From Eucalyptus grandis (lineage: Eukaryota > Streptophyta > Magnoliopsida > Myrtales > Myrtaceae), in NCBI RefSeq assembly GCF_016545825.1, contig NC_052621.1:15984910-16048909 (forward strand): a DNA stretch of 64,000 nt, written 5' to 3'. Below, piece by piece: positions 47,738-59,312 of the stretch (positions are counted from its first letter, which is position 1; every line of letters begins with the position of its first letter). The notes below the pieces were generated by a model that did no database searches, was not told the DNA's origin, and was given only the letters and a program-made list of their open reading frames with translations. Both the position numbers and the translations under genes were made by a program.

Positions 47738-48994
47738 TTATTGATGATGCTCCTCCTCCTTTACTTGCACACTAAGAGAACGCCTAACCACCAATAAATT
47801 TAATTTTATAGCTATTTCTCCATCACTACAATCCTTCAACGGTGGCATTTCATCATCCTCTTCTTCCCTTTCACTTTCAGACTTAATAACACTATGTCTA
47901 GTGATGATCATCACCCTCCTATTAGGGTATTGTTTTGCCATATGACCCATGCCCAAACACTTAAAACATTTAATCTCACGAGTTCTAGTGTTAGGGTTTT
48001 CGGTTTTACCTGAAATCGGATTTGTTCCAACTTTACCGTCCCTCTCCTTCTCCTTTGAGGTTTCGGTTTTGGTGTTGTTTCCTCTCCAATTTGGCTTCTC
48101 ATCTCTCTTCCAATTGGATCTCCAATTCTGATTTGAACCTCCTCCACTCTTGTGATTTCAGTCCAACTTCAATTGCCGCTCAACTTTGATGGCTTTATCC
48201 ACTAATTCCTCCAATTCAACATAGTGTTGCAGCTCCACCACCCTTGCTATGTTTCGGCTCAAACCACTATAAAATCTTGATATTGTTGCCTCACAATCCT
48301 CCACTACATTAGCATTGATCATGGCAATCTCCATCTCCTTGTGATACTCTTCCATGCTCTTATTGCCTTGTGTGAGATTTTGTAACTTTTGAAATAAATC
48401 TCGATGGTAATGACTTGGTACAAAACGCCTCCTCATCACTACTTTCATCTCATCCCACGTCTCTATTGGTCTTTCACCATTGCGCTACCTACTAGTCACA
48501 AGTTGATCCCACCAAATTATAACATAATTAGTAAATTCAATAACTACAATTTTTACATTTTTGAGCTCGGAGTATCGTTGGCAATCAAATACCATCTCCA
48601 TGCGTTTCTCCCACTCTAGATATGCATCGGGATCATTCTCCCCTTGGAAAGAAGGAATCTTCATATTGATATTGCCAAGTTCATTATCTTCTCGGTGTCT
48701 AAACCCTTGGGCTCCATTCCACCTTCCAAATCGAGCATCTCGATCATCCTCCATGTCGGCCTCATCATCATCATAATGTCGTTGCCTTCTAGGTCGTGTT
48801 CTAGAAGTGTCTCGCTGATGTTGCGGCCTTCCTTGGGGTAGCTCTTGGTCACCATCAACCCCCATGCCATTCCCCATCATTTGGCCACTAAGTTCCTCCA
48901 CTACGGCCCTCAATTGCTGGATGCTTTCCACGAGCGCTTCATCCATTCGTATGGAGTCAACCTCCCTTTGATTCATGCTTTTTTCGTGTGACAT
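47738..48994 (-). pseudogene. Gypsy gag, broken, with damaged zinc knuckle
   Basis: The first segment (48994-48485) starts with a charged N-terminus and enters the retrotransposon gag domain (SFQGENDPDAYLEWEKRME). A stop separates it from 48448-48158, which continues the domain ([28 protein letters not shown]). A frame change leads to a basic linker and the CCHC knuckle, which reads CFKCLGMGHMAKQY: the last Cys is Tyr. The start was chosen as the first ATG with gag-like sequence after the primer binding site. Confidence 0.9.
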
Positions 48995-49690
48995 ATTTTA
49001 AACCTGCAAGTAAACGTTAGTCACAAAAATCCTTACCAATCACTCCCTCACGTGTATCTCTCAAGGCGTTTATCACTCCCCTCGTGTTTAACTCAAGTCT
49101 AGGCTTTTTCTACTCTCAATTAAGCTTACACACTCTTGCATTTTCCCTCTCGTATTATCTTTTAACAAGCTCTTTATTGGACTCAAAACCCATCTCTCAA
49201 CCCCCTCACGACAATCAATCAAACTAATCAAACAAGATTAGATCACTCATGATTTTATTTCAGCAAGTAACAATTTCAAACCAACAAGTACAACTTTCAA
49301 AATTCCAATTGAAACGCAAATCACTACTAATTTTGTTTCAATTCGGTCCACTAATAAACGAGTCGCCTTCTTTATTTTTTTTTTGTTCGGCTATTTTTCT
49401 TTTGCCAAATATGTTTCTTTTTTCTCTTGCACATTTTTTTTTTTTGTGTGCGTTTTCTTTCTCTCTTTTTTTTTTTACAAACTTCCTCTTTTTTTATTTT
49501 TATTTTTTTTTACTAACTCAAATACAATTTAAGATGCTAGGAAAAATAATTAAAACTAACAACAAACAACTACGTATGGAAGCACAAAAGTAATCGGATC
49601 CCTAAATTGGTTAGAACCGAAACCCTAGTTCAATAAATCTCAAATTGCTGAATATAAACAGAAAATTAAAGATAAATAGACCTTGTAGAA
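48995..49690 (-). other. Gypsy 5' untranslated region
   Basis: AT-rich and T-rich region between the primer binding site and the gag start, with no coding content. Confidence 0.6.
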
Positions 49691-49706
49691 GCAAGCTCTG
49701 ATACCA
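49691..49706 (-). promoter_or_regulatory. Gypsy primer binding site (initiator Met-tRNA)
   Basis: Reads TGGTATCAGAGCTTGC on the minus strand, two bases after the 5' LTR. This is the common plant retrotransposon site complementary to the 3' end of initiator Met-tRNA. Confidence 0.9.
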
Positions 49707-49708
49707 AA

Positions 49709-50343
49709 TGATGTGAATCGTTGCAGAAAGATCATTCTACGAAGGCCCGGATGGTACGAATTGCGAACCTCAACCTCCAATCAAACTTGTGATTGGCAAC
49801 CTTGGTATGAACGTGACCTGTTGACGAATGCGTATCAACCAACCAACATTATAGACGCCACGAGCGAAAGAATTCGCTATCTCGCTCGATAAGTCGAATC
49901 GAATGTCACAAGAAAACTTTGATAAGGTCAAGTCCTCAAAAGAACAGTTGAAGAGAATCTCTTAGTTTTTTTTTCTCAAAAAAAATATATCCCCCAAAGA
50001 AATTTAGTTAGTCTTAAATATAAGCCTTCTAGCTGCCACACGAACACTAAAGCCAACCCTAGGAATCTAATGCGTCATATTCTAGAATATATCTAAACAA
50101 GAAGTATATATATATATAATATTTTGACTTGGTCAAATATTTGATGACTAGATAATCAAATTGCACCAAGATTTCCAAGATTCTTCAAGATTTGATCTAA
50201 GGTCATCTCCACACTGAAGATCACGAACCATGACGCCAACAACTTGCCTGAATTGCTTGGCTCGCGCTCGAGTAATCGAACCAGTAGGAATAGACAATGG
50301 GTCCCTGGCAACTCCTCCTCGATATGGCTTGATGTCCACATCA
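49709..50343 (-). repeat. Gypsy 5' LTR
   Basis: 635 bp with ends TGATGTG and CACATCA, adjacent to the primer binding site. It retains about 64 bp lost from the 3' LTR. The many small differences between the LTRs mean the insertion is not recent. Confidence 0.95.
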
Positions 50344-50348
50344 GTCGC
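50344..50348. repeat. Gypsy target duplication, right copy (GTCGC)
   Basis: Pairs with GTCAC at 43819-43823. Confidence 0.75.
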
Positions 50349-50471
50349 CACAACCAGCGGCAGCCCTTGGCCCCTTTGGGCGAGGTTCAGTGACCCTCAC
50401 CTGATTTAGGAGAGGACTGTGACCCCTTACTCCAGATATGGGCAAGGGCTTGCAAGCCTTCGCTTATGATT

Positions 50472-50508
50472 GGCTAGGGTCGCCAACCATTGGTTGGCGA
50501 CCCTAGCC
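50472..50508. repeat. Perfect 18-bp hairpin with 1-nt loop
   Basis: GGCTAGGGTCGCCAACCA, a single T, then its exact reverse complement. It lies in the GC-rich core of the long-TIR element and could fold as a tight hairpin or cruciform. Confidence 0.9.
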
Positions 50509-50590
50509 CTACTGCCATCAGCTCTTTTCGAGGATGGTAGGGCCGACAATGGTGGGGCAACAACGGTGAGGGCCATGGAGGCCCTTGCTA

Positions 50591-51378
50591 ATTTGCTACA
50601 TTTTTTATTATAAATTTTATTTAATTAATATTTATATTAAAAATTCAAATTCACTCAAAATGACGTTGTTTTGAGCTTATCTAACCATGTCAATGCCATA
50701 TGGATAGTTTTTTTTTTTTTTTTTTTTTTAAAGAAATGCCACATAAGTTGAAAATCTTGTTGGAAAGAGTTACATTAGTTGTTTGGCCTGAAATTCTTGC
50801 CATTGATACTTACATGTTCCTTTATTTTCTGATTTTGTCACCTAATTTGCTAATTTGCTACATTTTTTATTATAAATTTTATTTAATTAATATTTATATT
50901 AAAAATTCAAATTCGCTCAAAACGACGTTGTTTTAAGCTTATCTAACCATGTCAATGCCATGTGAATAGTTTTTTTTTTTTTTTTTTTTATAAAAGAAAT
51001 GCCACATAAGTTGAAAATCTTGTTGGAAAGAGTTACATTAGTTGTTTGGCCTGAAATTATTGCCATTGATACTTACATGTTCCTTTATTTTCCGATTTTG
51101 TCACCTAATTTGCTAATTTGCTACATTTTTTATTATAAATTTTATTTAATTAATATTTATATTAAAAATTCAAATTCGCTCAAAACAACGTTGTTTTGAG
51201 CTTATCTAACCATGTCAATGCCATGTGAATAGTTTTTATTTTTTATTTTTTATTTTTATAAAAGAAATGCCACATAAGTTGAAAATCTTGTTGGAAAGAG
51301 TTACATTAGTTGTTTGGCCTGAAATTCTTGCCATTGATACTTACATGTTCCTTTATTTTCCGATTTTGTCACCTAACT
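50591..51378. repeat. Three tandem copies of a 262-bp unit
   Basis: Units start at 50591, 50853 and 51116 with ATTTGCTACATTTTTTATTA. They are nearly identical apart from a T-rich tract of variable content in the middle. The unit is part of the right TIR of the long-TIR element, while the left TIR has one diverged copy. Short open frames repeated in each unit are by-products. Confidence 0.92.
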
Positions 51379-51694
51379 ATACCTTTTGGAAGTTTTGATA
51401 CGTATGTGTCAACCCCTGTAAATTTTGGCACCTAGGGTGTCCTTCTTCCAAAGTTGGCACTTTACATTAGTCAGTAAGTTCGAAAGTATTGATAACCACT
51501 AATAACTAGTTTACTAGAGAAAAAAAGAAGCAACAGATCATTTTTTTTAACAGTAACTCTTGACACTTAGTTTATTGACATTTCTTGAATCTTACCAACA
51601 CAGAGAAAAATTCAATAGTTTGGTCATGGACCAACAAAATTTGTGACTATAACATGCGATTAGGGATGAAAACATGTTCTTATGATATGATGCC
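51379..51694. other. End of right TIR and short spacer
   Basis: The first about 90 bp complete the right TIR (ATACCTTTTGGAAG to TGTCCTTCTT). The rest is AT-rich with no gene. Confidence 0.5.
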
Positions 51695-52415
51695 TGTTGG
51701 GAAAATAGCAATTCATCGAAAAGAATGGAATTGGACTTTGAGATATGAAAAAACACTATTTTTAACGAATTTTTTTCCTCACAAATGATACTAATGGTTA
51801 TTAGCAAAAGTCTTTTGTGACATATCAAAGTCTAAAGTGAATACCATATAACAATTATGGTATTTCTCTAGGAACTCTCAAAGGGAAATGGTTGAAAACT
51901 ATGATTGTTTTTTTTAGAAAAGAAAAACGACAGAAATGAAAAGGTGTGAGACTGAAACGTTGCACGTCAAATTTGCAACAATGCTGTGTGAAGAGATGCA
52001 ACCTTTCGAAAGAGTAACTGAACTGCGATAAAAAAACGGTTTTTAAATTTTTTCTATCTTTTATTCCGAATTTTATAGCTTCTAAAAAGATACAACCGAT
52101 GATTGAAAGGATACACTCTTATATCTTTTTCGTCAATTGAATAGATAAAACTTAATCACGGATTGAATAGATATATACTCATGTCTTTTCGTTAATTGAA
52201 TAGATGTACAATCAAATCTTTTTGTTAAGGGATAAGGTACCTCTTTATTTGTAACCGTCACTCATAGCTATTCGATATAAGACAAGGCACCTATTAATTT
52301 TTTGTAACCGCCCATTATATCAATTCGACATGTGTTTCTCTTACTAAGAAACACATTACTAATTTGTATTATATTTTATTAAGAATATAATTTTGCTTAA
52401 TGGACATAATAGACC
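51695..52415 (-). repeat. Ty1/copia 3' LTR
   Basis: Starts TGTTGGGAAAATAG and shares ordered blocks with the sequence from 63,380 to the window end: GACTTTGA-ATGAAAA, GAACTCTCAAAG, GTGAGACTGAAACGTTG, AAAAGATACAACC, ACACTCTTATATCTTTT, CTCTTTATTTGTAACC. The right edge is approximate because its partner runs off the window. Confidence 0.8.
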
Positions 52416-52537
52416 ACGCTGACTTCAAATGTCCAGGTTAATGTCAGTATGAAAGAATCACTTCAAAGATTTGCAGTTACTCATTAAACCTTAGTAATAC
52501 TAGTTTTAGGTTGGATTACCATTACTAGTGATTTTAC

Positions 52538-52910
52538 TCAATGAGGTTCAGCCCCATTTCTTTCTTTCGAGGTCATCTTTACCATGTTTCTTGATAAAGT
52601 CTTTGTAAGCGGATCAATAAAATTCTTGCTTGATGTCACATAGACAATTATTATGGCACAATCATAAATTAATTGTTCCACGTACTCATGTTTGACACTA
52701 ATATGTCTAAACTTGTCATTATAAGTGCTACTAGAAGCTTTTGCCAAAATAGCCTGACTATCACAATGGATAGAAATAGGATGCATAGGACTAGGTCATA
52801 ATTTGATATCAATTTAGATTCTATTGTTGAGTGAATTATGTATGTTTGTTTCTTGTTCGCTCATAATACAACACATCCACCTAATGTGAAAATTCATCCA
52901 AAAGTGTAAT
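52538..52910 (-). pseudogene. Ty1/copia RNase H, second half
   Basis: On the minus strand, translation begins FTLGGCVVL, then HSTIESKLIS, and the frame 52786-52538 gives ISIHCDSQAILAKASSS, FRHISVKHEYVEQLI and IDPLTKTLSRNMV. This is the C-terminal part of copia RNase H. Its N-terminal part lies beyond the palindromic insertion at about 59,980-60,150. Confidence 0.88.
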
Positions 52911-52915
52911 GATAT
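52911..52915. repeat. Palindromic insertion target duplication, left copy (GATAT)
   Basis: Pairs with AATAT at 59971-59975 (one mismatch), directly outside the TG...CA ends of the palindromic element. Confidence 0.65.
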
Positions 52916-53561
52916 TGTGATATCTGGATTTCGCCAAATGTCGATTACGTAACGGTCCGTGACGGGTTGACGAGTTTGTCATTGGACTACGTAGTTGGCA
53001 CCGCTTGTGGATGCCATTTCATCACCACTCTCACCGTATCGAAATGTCACGTTTCGTCACGTTCTCACAATAGCATCTCATCTAGAGATTTCTTCCGCAA
53101 GATCAACCCCTTCCGCATTTGTACCTTACTAAAGCGAGCTTCTCATGCACGCGGAGGCGTTGACTTCCGAAATTTCAGCCACGTACCGCATGCATTTCCA
53201 TGCAACAAGAGGAGGTTTTGGACATCAATTTTGTAGTCACGTTCCCTCTCTTTAGCCAGCCAACAAGGTGAAGATTTGACCATGCATGAAGGACACCCAT
53301 GCATAGAGCTGTTTCCGTCCAATCTGCCCCTGAACTTTCATTTCATTGACTAATTGAGTCAACTAACCCAAGCGCACGTCCATAGCCATGCCATGCAGAC
53401 GAGGCCTTCGACCACCGAAGGGCTGCTTTGCTCTTCTCCCCATCTCCTCTCAACCGGTCAACCAAGGGAAAAATGCTTGACCAAGCGGCCACGTAACCCA
53501 ATCTTCGGTGGCCAACAGAGCGGGAGTGTGGGACAGCTGCCTGCAAGCACTTCAGCCGTGT
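52916..53561 (+). repeat. Outer inverted arm, left
   Basis: 646 bp matching the reverse complement of 59313-59970. Shared landmarks include GTAACGGTCCGTGACGGG, GAAATGTCACGTTT, CATGCACGCGGAGGCGT, CATGCATGAAGGACACCC and GGGACAGCTGCCTGCAAGC. Confidence 0.93.
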
Positions 53562-53659
53562 ATCATTGCAGAAGCGAATCCATCCACTTGGATCGAGGAT
53601 TGTCGCGGCTTGGGGACGTCCCAAACTTTTGAAATGATGCACACTAGATACATACACAG

Positions 53660-54760
53660 ATATCAACCAGGCACTCTTTATTTACATTTATTTTGTTAGA
53701 CGATGTTTGTCGGTACATCAAAAGCCAAAGTTTTCTATATTGGCTATATCCAAAAAATGACCGACTTTTCCTTTAGTCATCTACAACGCCATCTGTCTTC
53801 AAGTGCTGGTGTACAAAAATTCACTTATGTCTTCCTGTCCCCTGCTACTCTATCCCACTCGAGCCTCCATCATCGTCCTCTAGCGGTGGCGGCAGGGGTC
53901 CCATGGTACATCCATCCCTCTGAACATACAGGACCACAAACTCTTGATACACAGGACTCAAGGGGAGGCCAATGTCAATCGTCAGTATCACTCGTATCCG
54001 GATGAAAGTGAGTCCTATCAGATCAGGGTCAGGATGCTCTGATTGTTCCCATCACAGATCGACGGGAATGCCATAGAAGGTACCGGAAGACGCAAGTAGC
54101 AGCGGCATTTTTATCACTTTGTAATATGTTAGCCCCACGAGGGGTGAGTATAACAACCGTCAAAGTTCTACTAAACTATATTACGTACCTATATTGCTAC
54201 CCGATTCCACGCAGTCCAAATCAGCACGCATAATAGTAGTAATAAATATGCATCAAATCAGGAAGATATAATAATGATGTGGCATATCGAAAACAATGAG
54301 AATTCAGAAATTCATTTTATCTCATTCCACTAACACCATCTTCCAGAGGACCAGTGTTTGCGTCCCTCCAGGCATATCGCACCCAACCTAGCATCACGAA
54401 GGCCTCCACTTCCATATTGCAGTCACCGGGCATCTGGAGCATGTTACGTCACACCTCCAGGCATCTCGCACCCCACCTGGCATCACGAGGAACCTTCGGG
54501 GCTCACCATGTCAATGATGTCCCCAGGCATCCGATACGTGTTACGTCACACTCCCGAGCATCCCGCCTTCCAGGGAACCTCGAGGGCTCACCATATTAAT
54601 GATGTCCCACAGGCATCCAGAGGCATCGCCATCACGATCCTCTAGGCAACCCGACATCCGGGGCATCGTCGTCCGAGGGGTCCGACGGCATCAATAACAC
54701 ATCAACCATGGTGTAGCAGTCAAACCATTTTAAATGCCAAAATTGTTCGCGTGGTCAATG
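53660..54760 (-). repeat. Inner inverted tier, left
   Basis: Diverged inverted counterpart of 57,150-58,290. Shared blocks include CGGTACATCAAAA, TTCTATA-TTGGCTATA, ATGACCGAC, AGTCAT-TAC, GTTAG-CCCC with GGGRTGAGTA, and CCCACCTGGCAT-ACGAGGAA. Contains a tandem repeat of about 97 bp at 54,440-54,640 (TGTTACGTCACAC at 54442 and 54539). Confidence 0.7.
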
Positions 54761-57149
54761 TACGAGAATTACATAGATTTTAAAATCCTCAATTCATAAG
54801 ATGAACCTTAGTGCAACAAGTCTTTAAAAAATATGTCAAGTTCATATCGATGAAATCAACTCATAAACTCGAAAGCATGATATTGAATCCATAAAATCCA
54901 TTTTCATGTTTAAATCTCAAATGTTTTTCGAAATTCACGGGTATAAACTCAAGACATACTTGTGCCTCAAGATTTAACATTCATACGTAATAATTTTCAT
55001 CAAAACCGTGAACATTTCTCAAAATATTGGAATTGACACATCGGCGGTCAATGATCTCAATTTCGACCCTAAAGTTTTCAAAGTAGTTCACACACATAAA
55101 ATCTTGGAGCTTTGAAATATCAGAAATCAATACATACGTGGCCTCCAATTCGGACTCGACCACAATAGTTATAAAATCCTTTCCCATATAGCTCAAAATC
55201 AACCCGATAACCTCCGAGTTCAAAATTCAGTACGAGTATGTGGCATCCTAAAATTTCATGACAACCCATGGATATACCATGAACCATGAATAGGTGATCG
55301 AAGCGCCGTCTGACTATATTATAGTCATTAGACCAACGGATTTCAATTAAACAAGGCTGAACATTGAATGGACTATTGTTTTGATTTGGAAATTTATCAT
55401 ATAACTAAGTGTGATCAAGGATTGTACTAAAGGATAAATTGACAAAGAATTGGCCGTATACTCTATAAGTTGGATTGTCATTTGATGAATGTTGCAATTT
55501 TATATAACCAAGTGAATATTTGAGATTATGAAATTAAGTGGGGAATTAAGTTGGATTAAGGAGCAAATGTGGGCTGATTTAGTTAAGGCCCAAGACAGCC
55601 CAAAGGAGGCCCACTCAGAAATCCAAACATTTATCTATCCATCCATAAGGTAGATCGGCCGCTACTCCTCCGATACGAAAATACCCCACCATTCGGCCAA
55701 CCCAAAAAGCTGGCCCAAATCCGGCCCAAAGAAAGCCCATCATCTTACATGAAAAAAATAACAAGTGGCAAGAGGAACTTACCAAGTGTCCTTCCCTTAG
55801 AGCCAAGTGGCACTCCATGCAAATCTAATGATTACCTAGCTAATCAAGAACTTAGGAAAGAGAGGGGGAAGACGGATTGCATGAAGCAACCGAGAGAAAG
55901 AGAGAAAGAGAGAAAGAGAGGAAGAGAAAAAGAGAGAAAGCTGAGAGAGAGAGAGAGAGAGGGTTGTTCATGTGGGTGCTTCAGTGAGGGAAGAAGAAGA
56001 CCAAGCCCTACCGTGCGTGCGCCTAGCTTCGCCATCAACCGTGCTGTGTTCGAAGTCCCCGAGTCACCATTGTGTTTGCTGTGATTTTCTTTGAATTTGA
56101 GGCAAGTAGAGTCCATTGATCTACACTTTGCTTGCTGTGATTGTGTGTATTGTATGGTGAATTTCGGAGGTGGTGGAGGTGAGAAATTTCGAAGTTATGG
56201 GAGCAGTGCCTTAGTTTAGTAATTTGTTTTCTGGAAAAACATTCCGGCCTTTGGTGATTTTGTGAGCTGCATGCAATTTTCTAGTTGGAATCGCATTTCT
56301 ACTTCTTGATGAAAGTTGTAGAGGACTTCTTGAAGATTTACATACTAAAAATTGAGATGGAACGGACAAGAATTGCATGGTGAAACCATTTTCTTCAAAG
56401 ATACTAGATCTGGAAAACTGCTATGTTGATCACTTGCGATTCTATGAATTTTGTAATATTATCCAGTCTGAATTTGATCTCGTTTTGAGAATTGTAGATG
56501 ACACCTTGAGGAATAACATAGTGAAATTTGAGAATAAATGGACAAGTATTGATTCAGGAAATGATTTTTCTTTGAAAGAGATTATATCTGGAGATTGAGT
56601 CGAGGGTTAGGGTGAGTTGTAATAATCATATTTTTTTATTATAGAATGAATTAGACTTCAATTTCTTCACGGGACTTTTACCTCTAGGTCTCAGATATAA
56701 TATATAAAATCTCAGAATTTTCGGAGTTCATTTAAGGGCTTAATCGAAGTTATTTCCAAAACTGTGCAAAAGTGGTGCTGGAATTTCTTTTTCTGTGAAG
56801 TATGGACCTATGTGATTGATATAAAACCTTCTTGACATAGTGTTCTTTATGAAACCTCTTTCTCTAGGTCTTGTCTACATTATGTTAAATTTTCAGAATT
56901 TATTAATATCAATTACTAATTTTTCCAGAATTTCAATTAAAGGAATGCATTCTGCTTTGTTCGAAAATTTGCTTCATTTTCAAGAACAAATGAATTGTTT
57001 TATGAAATGTGATATTGTGGGTGTTGTTTGTACTGCATATATGGTGACATTTGGCATATCACATGACATCAAAAAGGCTGGTTTAAACTTCTGACATTAT
57101 TGCATCAAATTTTAATTTGAACATGAGATATATATGTGAATATGCTTTG
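54761..57149. other. Centre of the palindromic insertion, LTR-like and non-coding
   Basis: TGTGGCATCCTAAAATTTCA at about 55,233 looks like an LTR start reading to the right. The stretch 55,540-56,100 has GGCCCAAG/GGCCCACT motifs and a GA-rich tract, typical of long plant LTRs. Open frames here (54981-55223 minus, 55749-56084 plus) are compositional and match no domain. Confidence 0.5.
55891..55963. repeat. GA-rich microsatellite
   Basis: GAGAGAAA/GAGAGAGA tract inside the LTR-like centre. Confidence 0.85.
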
Positions 57150-57263
57150 TGATGATGATAATACCATCGAAGGTGTGAGCCGACGTGCCCCGGGAGTGTC
57201 GGGATGCCCAGAGTGTGTGTGCCGGATGCTCGGAGGTGTGTGTCGGATGTCCTCGGGAGTTTC

Positions 57264-57372
57264 GGGATTCCCGATGGTATATCGGTACGTAATTCCAGGA
57301 AATGCTTGGTAGTATGTCGGTATGTAATTCCAAGAAATGCCTAGTGGTATGTCGGTACGTAATTCCGGAAGG
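57264..57372. repeat. 36-bp tandem repeat (ATGTCGGTACGTAATTCC)
   Basis: About three copies of a unit of GGTATGTCGGTACGTAATTC followed by CAAGAAATGC, spaced about 36 bp. Confidence 0.85.
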
Positions 57373-57580
57373 CAGAGGTAACCATTTTCATAGCGAGCCT
57401 CGGCGATTCCTCGTAATGCCAGGTGGGACGCGAGATGCCCGAAGGTGTGTGCCGGAGGTTCCTTGCGATGCTAGGTTGGGTGCGAGCGATATATGAGGGA
57501 AGCAAACACTAGTCCCTGAGAGAAAGATGAGATCCTTTTGAATATCAAAATGGGAATTGAATCATGCATGTGTGTGTGTG

Positions 57581-57900
57581 CATATGGCATGGGATATAAT
57601 TGCCTATGAAATTGAGTTGATACTATATGGCATTGAGAATGCGATCATGAAAGCATTGAATGGATCTCATGAGAATATATATATGATTGTATGGGTGATA
57701 TGGATCATGCGCATGTATGTGCATATGACATGGGATATAATTGCCTATGAAATTGAGTTGACACTATATGGCATTGAGAATGCGATCATAAAGGCATTGA
57801 ATGGATCTCATAAGAATATATATATGATTGTACGGGTGATATGGATCATGCACATGTATGTGCATATGGCATGGAACATGAATTGCCTTAATGAATGCAT
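57581..57900. repeat. 141-bp tandem repeat
   Basis: CATATGGCATGG or CATATGACATGG begins units at 57581, 57722 and 57863 (third partial). The units are nearly identical. The 141-bp period is a multiple of three, which explains the open frame at 57557-57988; it is not a gene. Confidence 0.88.
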
Positions 57901-58290
57901 CTCATGGAGATATAAGCATGATTGCACGGATGATATGTGCGTTCACGTGAAATTGTGGTTGTCTTGCTTGTTGCATTATGTAGTTTGATGGATTTTTACT
58001 GCTGAGTGGTTGTACTCATCCCGTTTGGGGACTAACATTTCAGACTAGATAAGATACCTATGCTACCACTGCCACTAGTAGATGGATCGGGTGGTTGAAT
58101 ATGACCGCAAGGAGGAGGATAGCAAAGGAAGGAACTTTTGGACGCTGACACTGATCGATGGACTTTAAGTACATGACTATTGGAAAAGATGTCGGTCATC
58201 TTTTGAAGTATAGCCAAGTATAGAAGATTACGACATTTTGATGTACCGATGAATGATGTCCATCTGGTTTAAGTAAATAAAAGTGTTCGG

Positions 58291-59312
58291 CTTTTACCTA
58301 TAAATGTTTAGTTGGTGTGCATCGTTTTCTGAATATAAGGAAAGGGAGTTGATGGATGTGCTTCCGCTATATAAATTGCGCAGGGACCAATCTAAAAGAT
58401 GTAAACCCCCAGGATTTATGAATTATAATGAAATTCCTTGGTATCGGAGTATTATATTATTAGGTCAAGTGAAAGGTAAGCGGATTGTGGCGACCCTAAC
58501 GGTTTGGGGGCCGTCGAGGGGTGCCATAGAGTATACTAAAATAATCTTAACATACGGGACGGTTTCACCAAGCAACGACAGCATTCACGTCTTATAGGTT
58601 AGTAGATATTGACTTGCCTCAAGTCCGGTGGTGTCGGCGGCGAGTGAACCATGAGTTGCGGCTACAAGCACAGCTGACGACCAGATGACGCAACAGCAGA
58701 CAGCGGCTGGTGGCGAGCTACGGAATGGTGAGGAGGCCTGTGATGCGGTGGTGTGGGTGGTGTAGTGCGGGTGGTCGCCGCTGAGTAGCAAGGAGGGAAA
58801 GGGACCGTGAGAAATTTTCTCTTGAAGTTTGCTGAGGAATCGAGGAGCGAACGACTTCTGAAATGGGCGAATGAAACTGAGACGAAGGAAAAGAAAAAGA
58901 GGCCGTCCCTCTCCTGCTTGCTCTCGGTTGAATTTATTAGTCAATAAACTAAAATTCTGTGGCAGCTGAACGAAAGGCACGTAGGGGAAACGTGGCTGAA
59001 TTCTTGGCGTGAGAATACCTTGATCTTCATGCATGGACGTGGCCTCTTGTTGTTGACTTTCCTAGTCAACTATCCCCTCCACTTCGTGGCAGCACGAAGA
59101 GAAGACAGCCGAAGAATTCAACCCTTGCATGAGACACCTTGCATGTCTCATGCAAGAACGTGGCTTTGGTCGAGTCTTCCTTTTTGCTGGCCATCAAAGG
59201 AGAAAACGTTGCTGCTGGCTAGGTCAACAATCTTCAATTGCTATGGCCGCTTGTAGAGGGGACGGGTGGGGGAGACGGGGTCGCTCTCGGTGGCTCTCCT
59301 TGCCACTTGAAG
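58291..59312. other. Right-side unique segment of the palindromic insertion
   Basis: Present only on the right side. Contains GGCGACCCTAACGG at about 58,490 and a GC-rich stretch (58,600-59,290) without recognised domains. Open frames here are not supported as genes. Confidence 0.45.

Larger units (their letters stand above)
43824..50343 (-). mobile_element. Ty3/gypsy LTR retrotransposon, complete structure but inactive
   Basis: 6.52-kb minus-strand element with two LTRs (49709-50343 and 43824-44394), each bounded by TGATGTG...CACATCA, a primer binding site complementary to initiator Met-tRNA (49691-49706), gag, pol and a polypurine tract (44395-44406). The target duplication is GTCAC/GTCGC. 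The gene order protease-RT-RNase H-integrase identifies Ty3/gypsy. Stops, frameshifts and catalytic changes make it dead. It sits inside a long-TIR DNA transposon. Confidence 0.95.
43400..51470. mobile_element. Long-TIR (Mutator-like) element split by a Ty3/gypsy insertion
   Basis: The left arm (about 43,400-43,675) and right arm (about 50,580-51,470) are inverted repeats. Landmarks run in the same order when one is reverse-complemented: GAGGCC, TTTGCTAC, AACGTTGTTTTG, CCATGT, CTTGTTGGA, ATACCTTTT-GAAGTTTT, TGTGTC and TAGG-TGTCCTTCTT. The GC-rich core (43,675-43,823 plus 50,344-50,580) encodes nothing. Without the gypsy insert and the extra right-arm copies it would be about 1.2 kb. No transposase and no certain target duplication; a Mutator-like or foldback element is most likely. 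Confidence 0.65.
57150..58290 (+). repeat. Inner inverted tier, right
   Basis: Inverted counterpart of 53,660-54,760. It has the look of the downstream part of a long plant gypsy LTR (GGTTGTACTCATCCCGTTTG near 58,010). Confidence 0.7.

Noticed and set aside
50700..51199. Two near-identical ORFs containing MPHKLKILLERVTL
   Set aside because: They repeat because the 262-bp unit is triplicated. AT-rich, no domain, inside a transposon TIR.
54440..54640. Possible CRISPR-like array of regular repeats
   Set aside because: Only about two diverged units, with no conserved repeat and unique spacer structure, in a plant nuclear transposon. Ordinary tandem duplication.
55749..56084. 111-codon Arg/Glu/Lys-rich ORF
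   Set aside because: It translates a GA microsatellite in LTR-like sequence.
57557..57988. 143-codon open frame with internal repeats
   Set aside because: It stays open because the 141-bp tandem repeat period is a multiple of three. It lies in LTR-like DNA.
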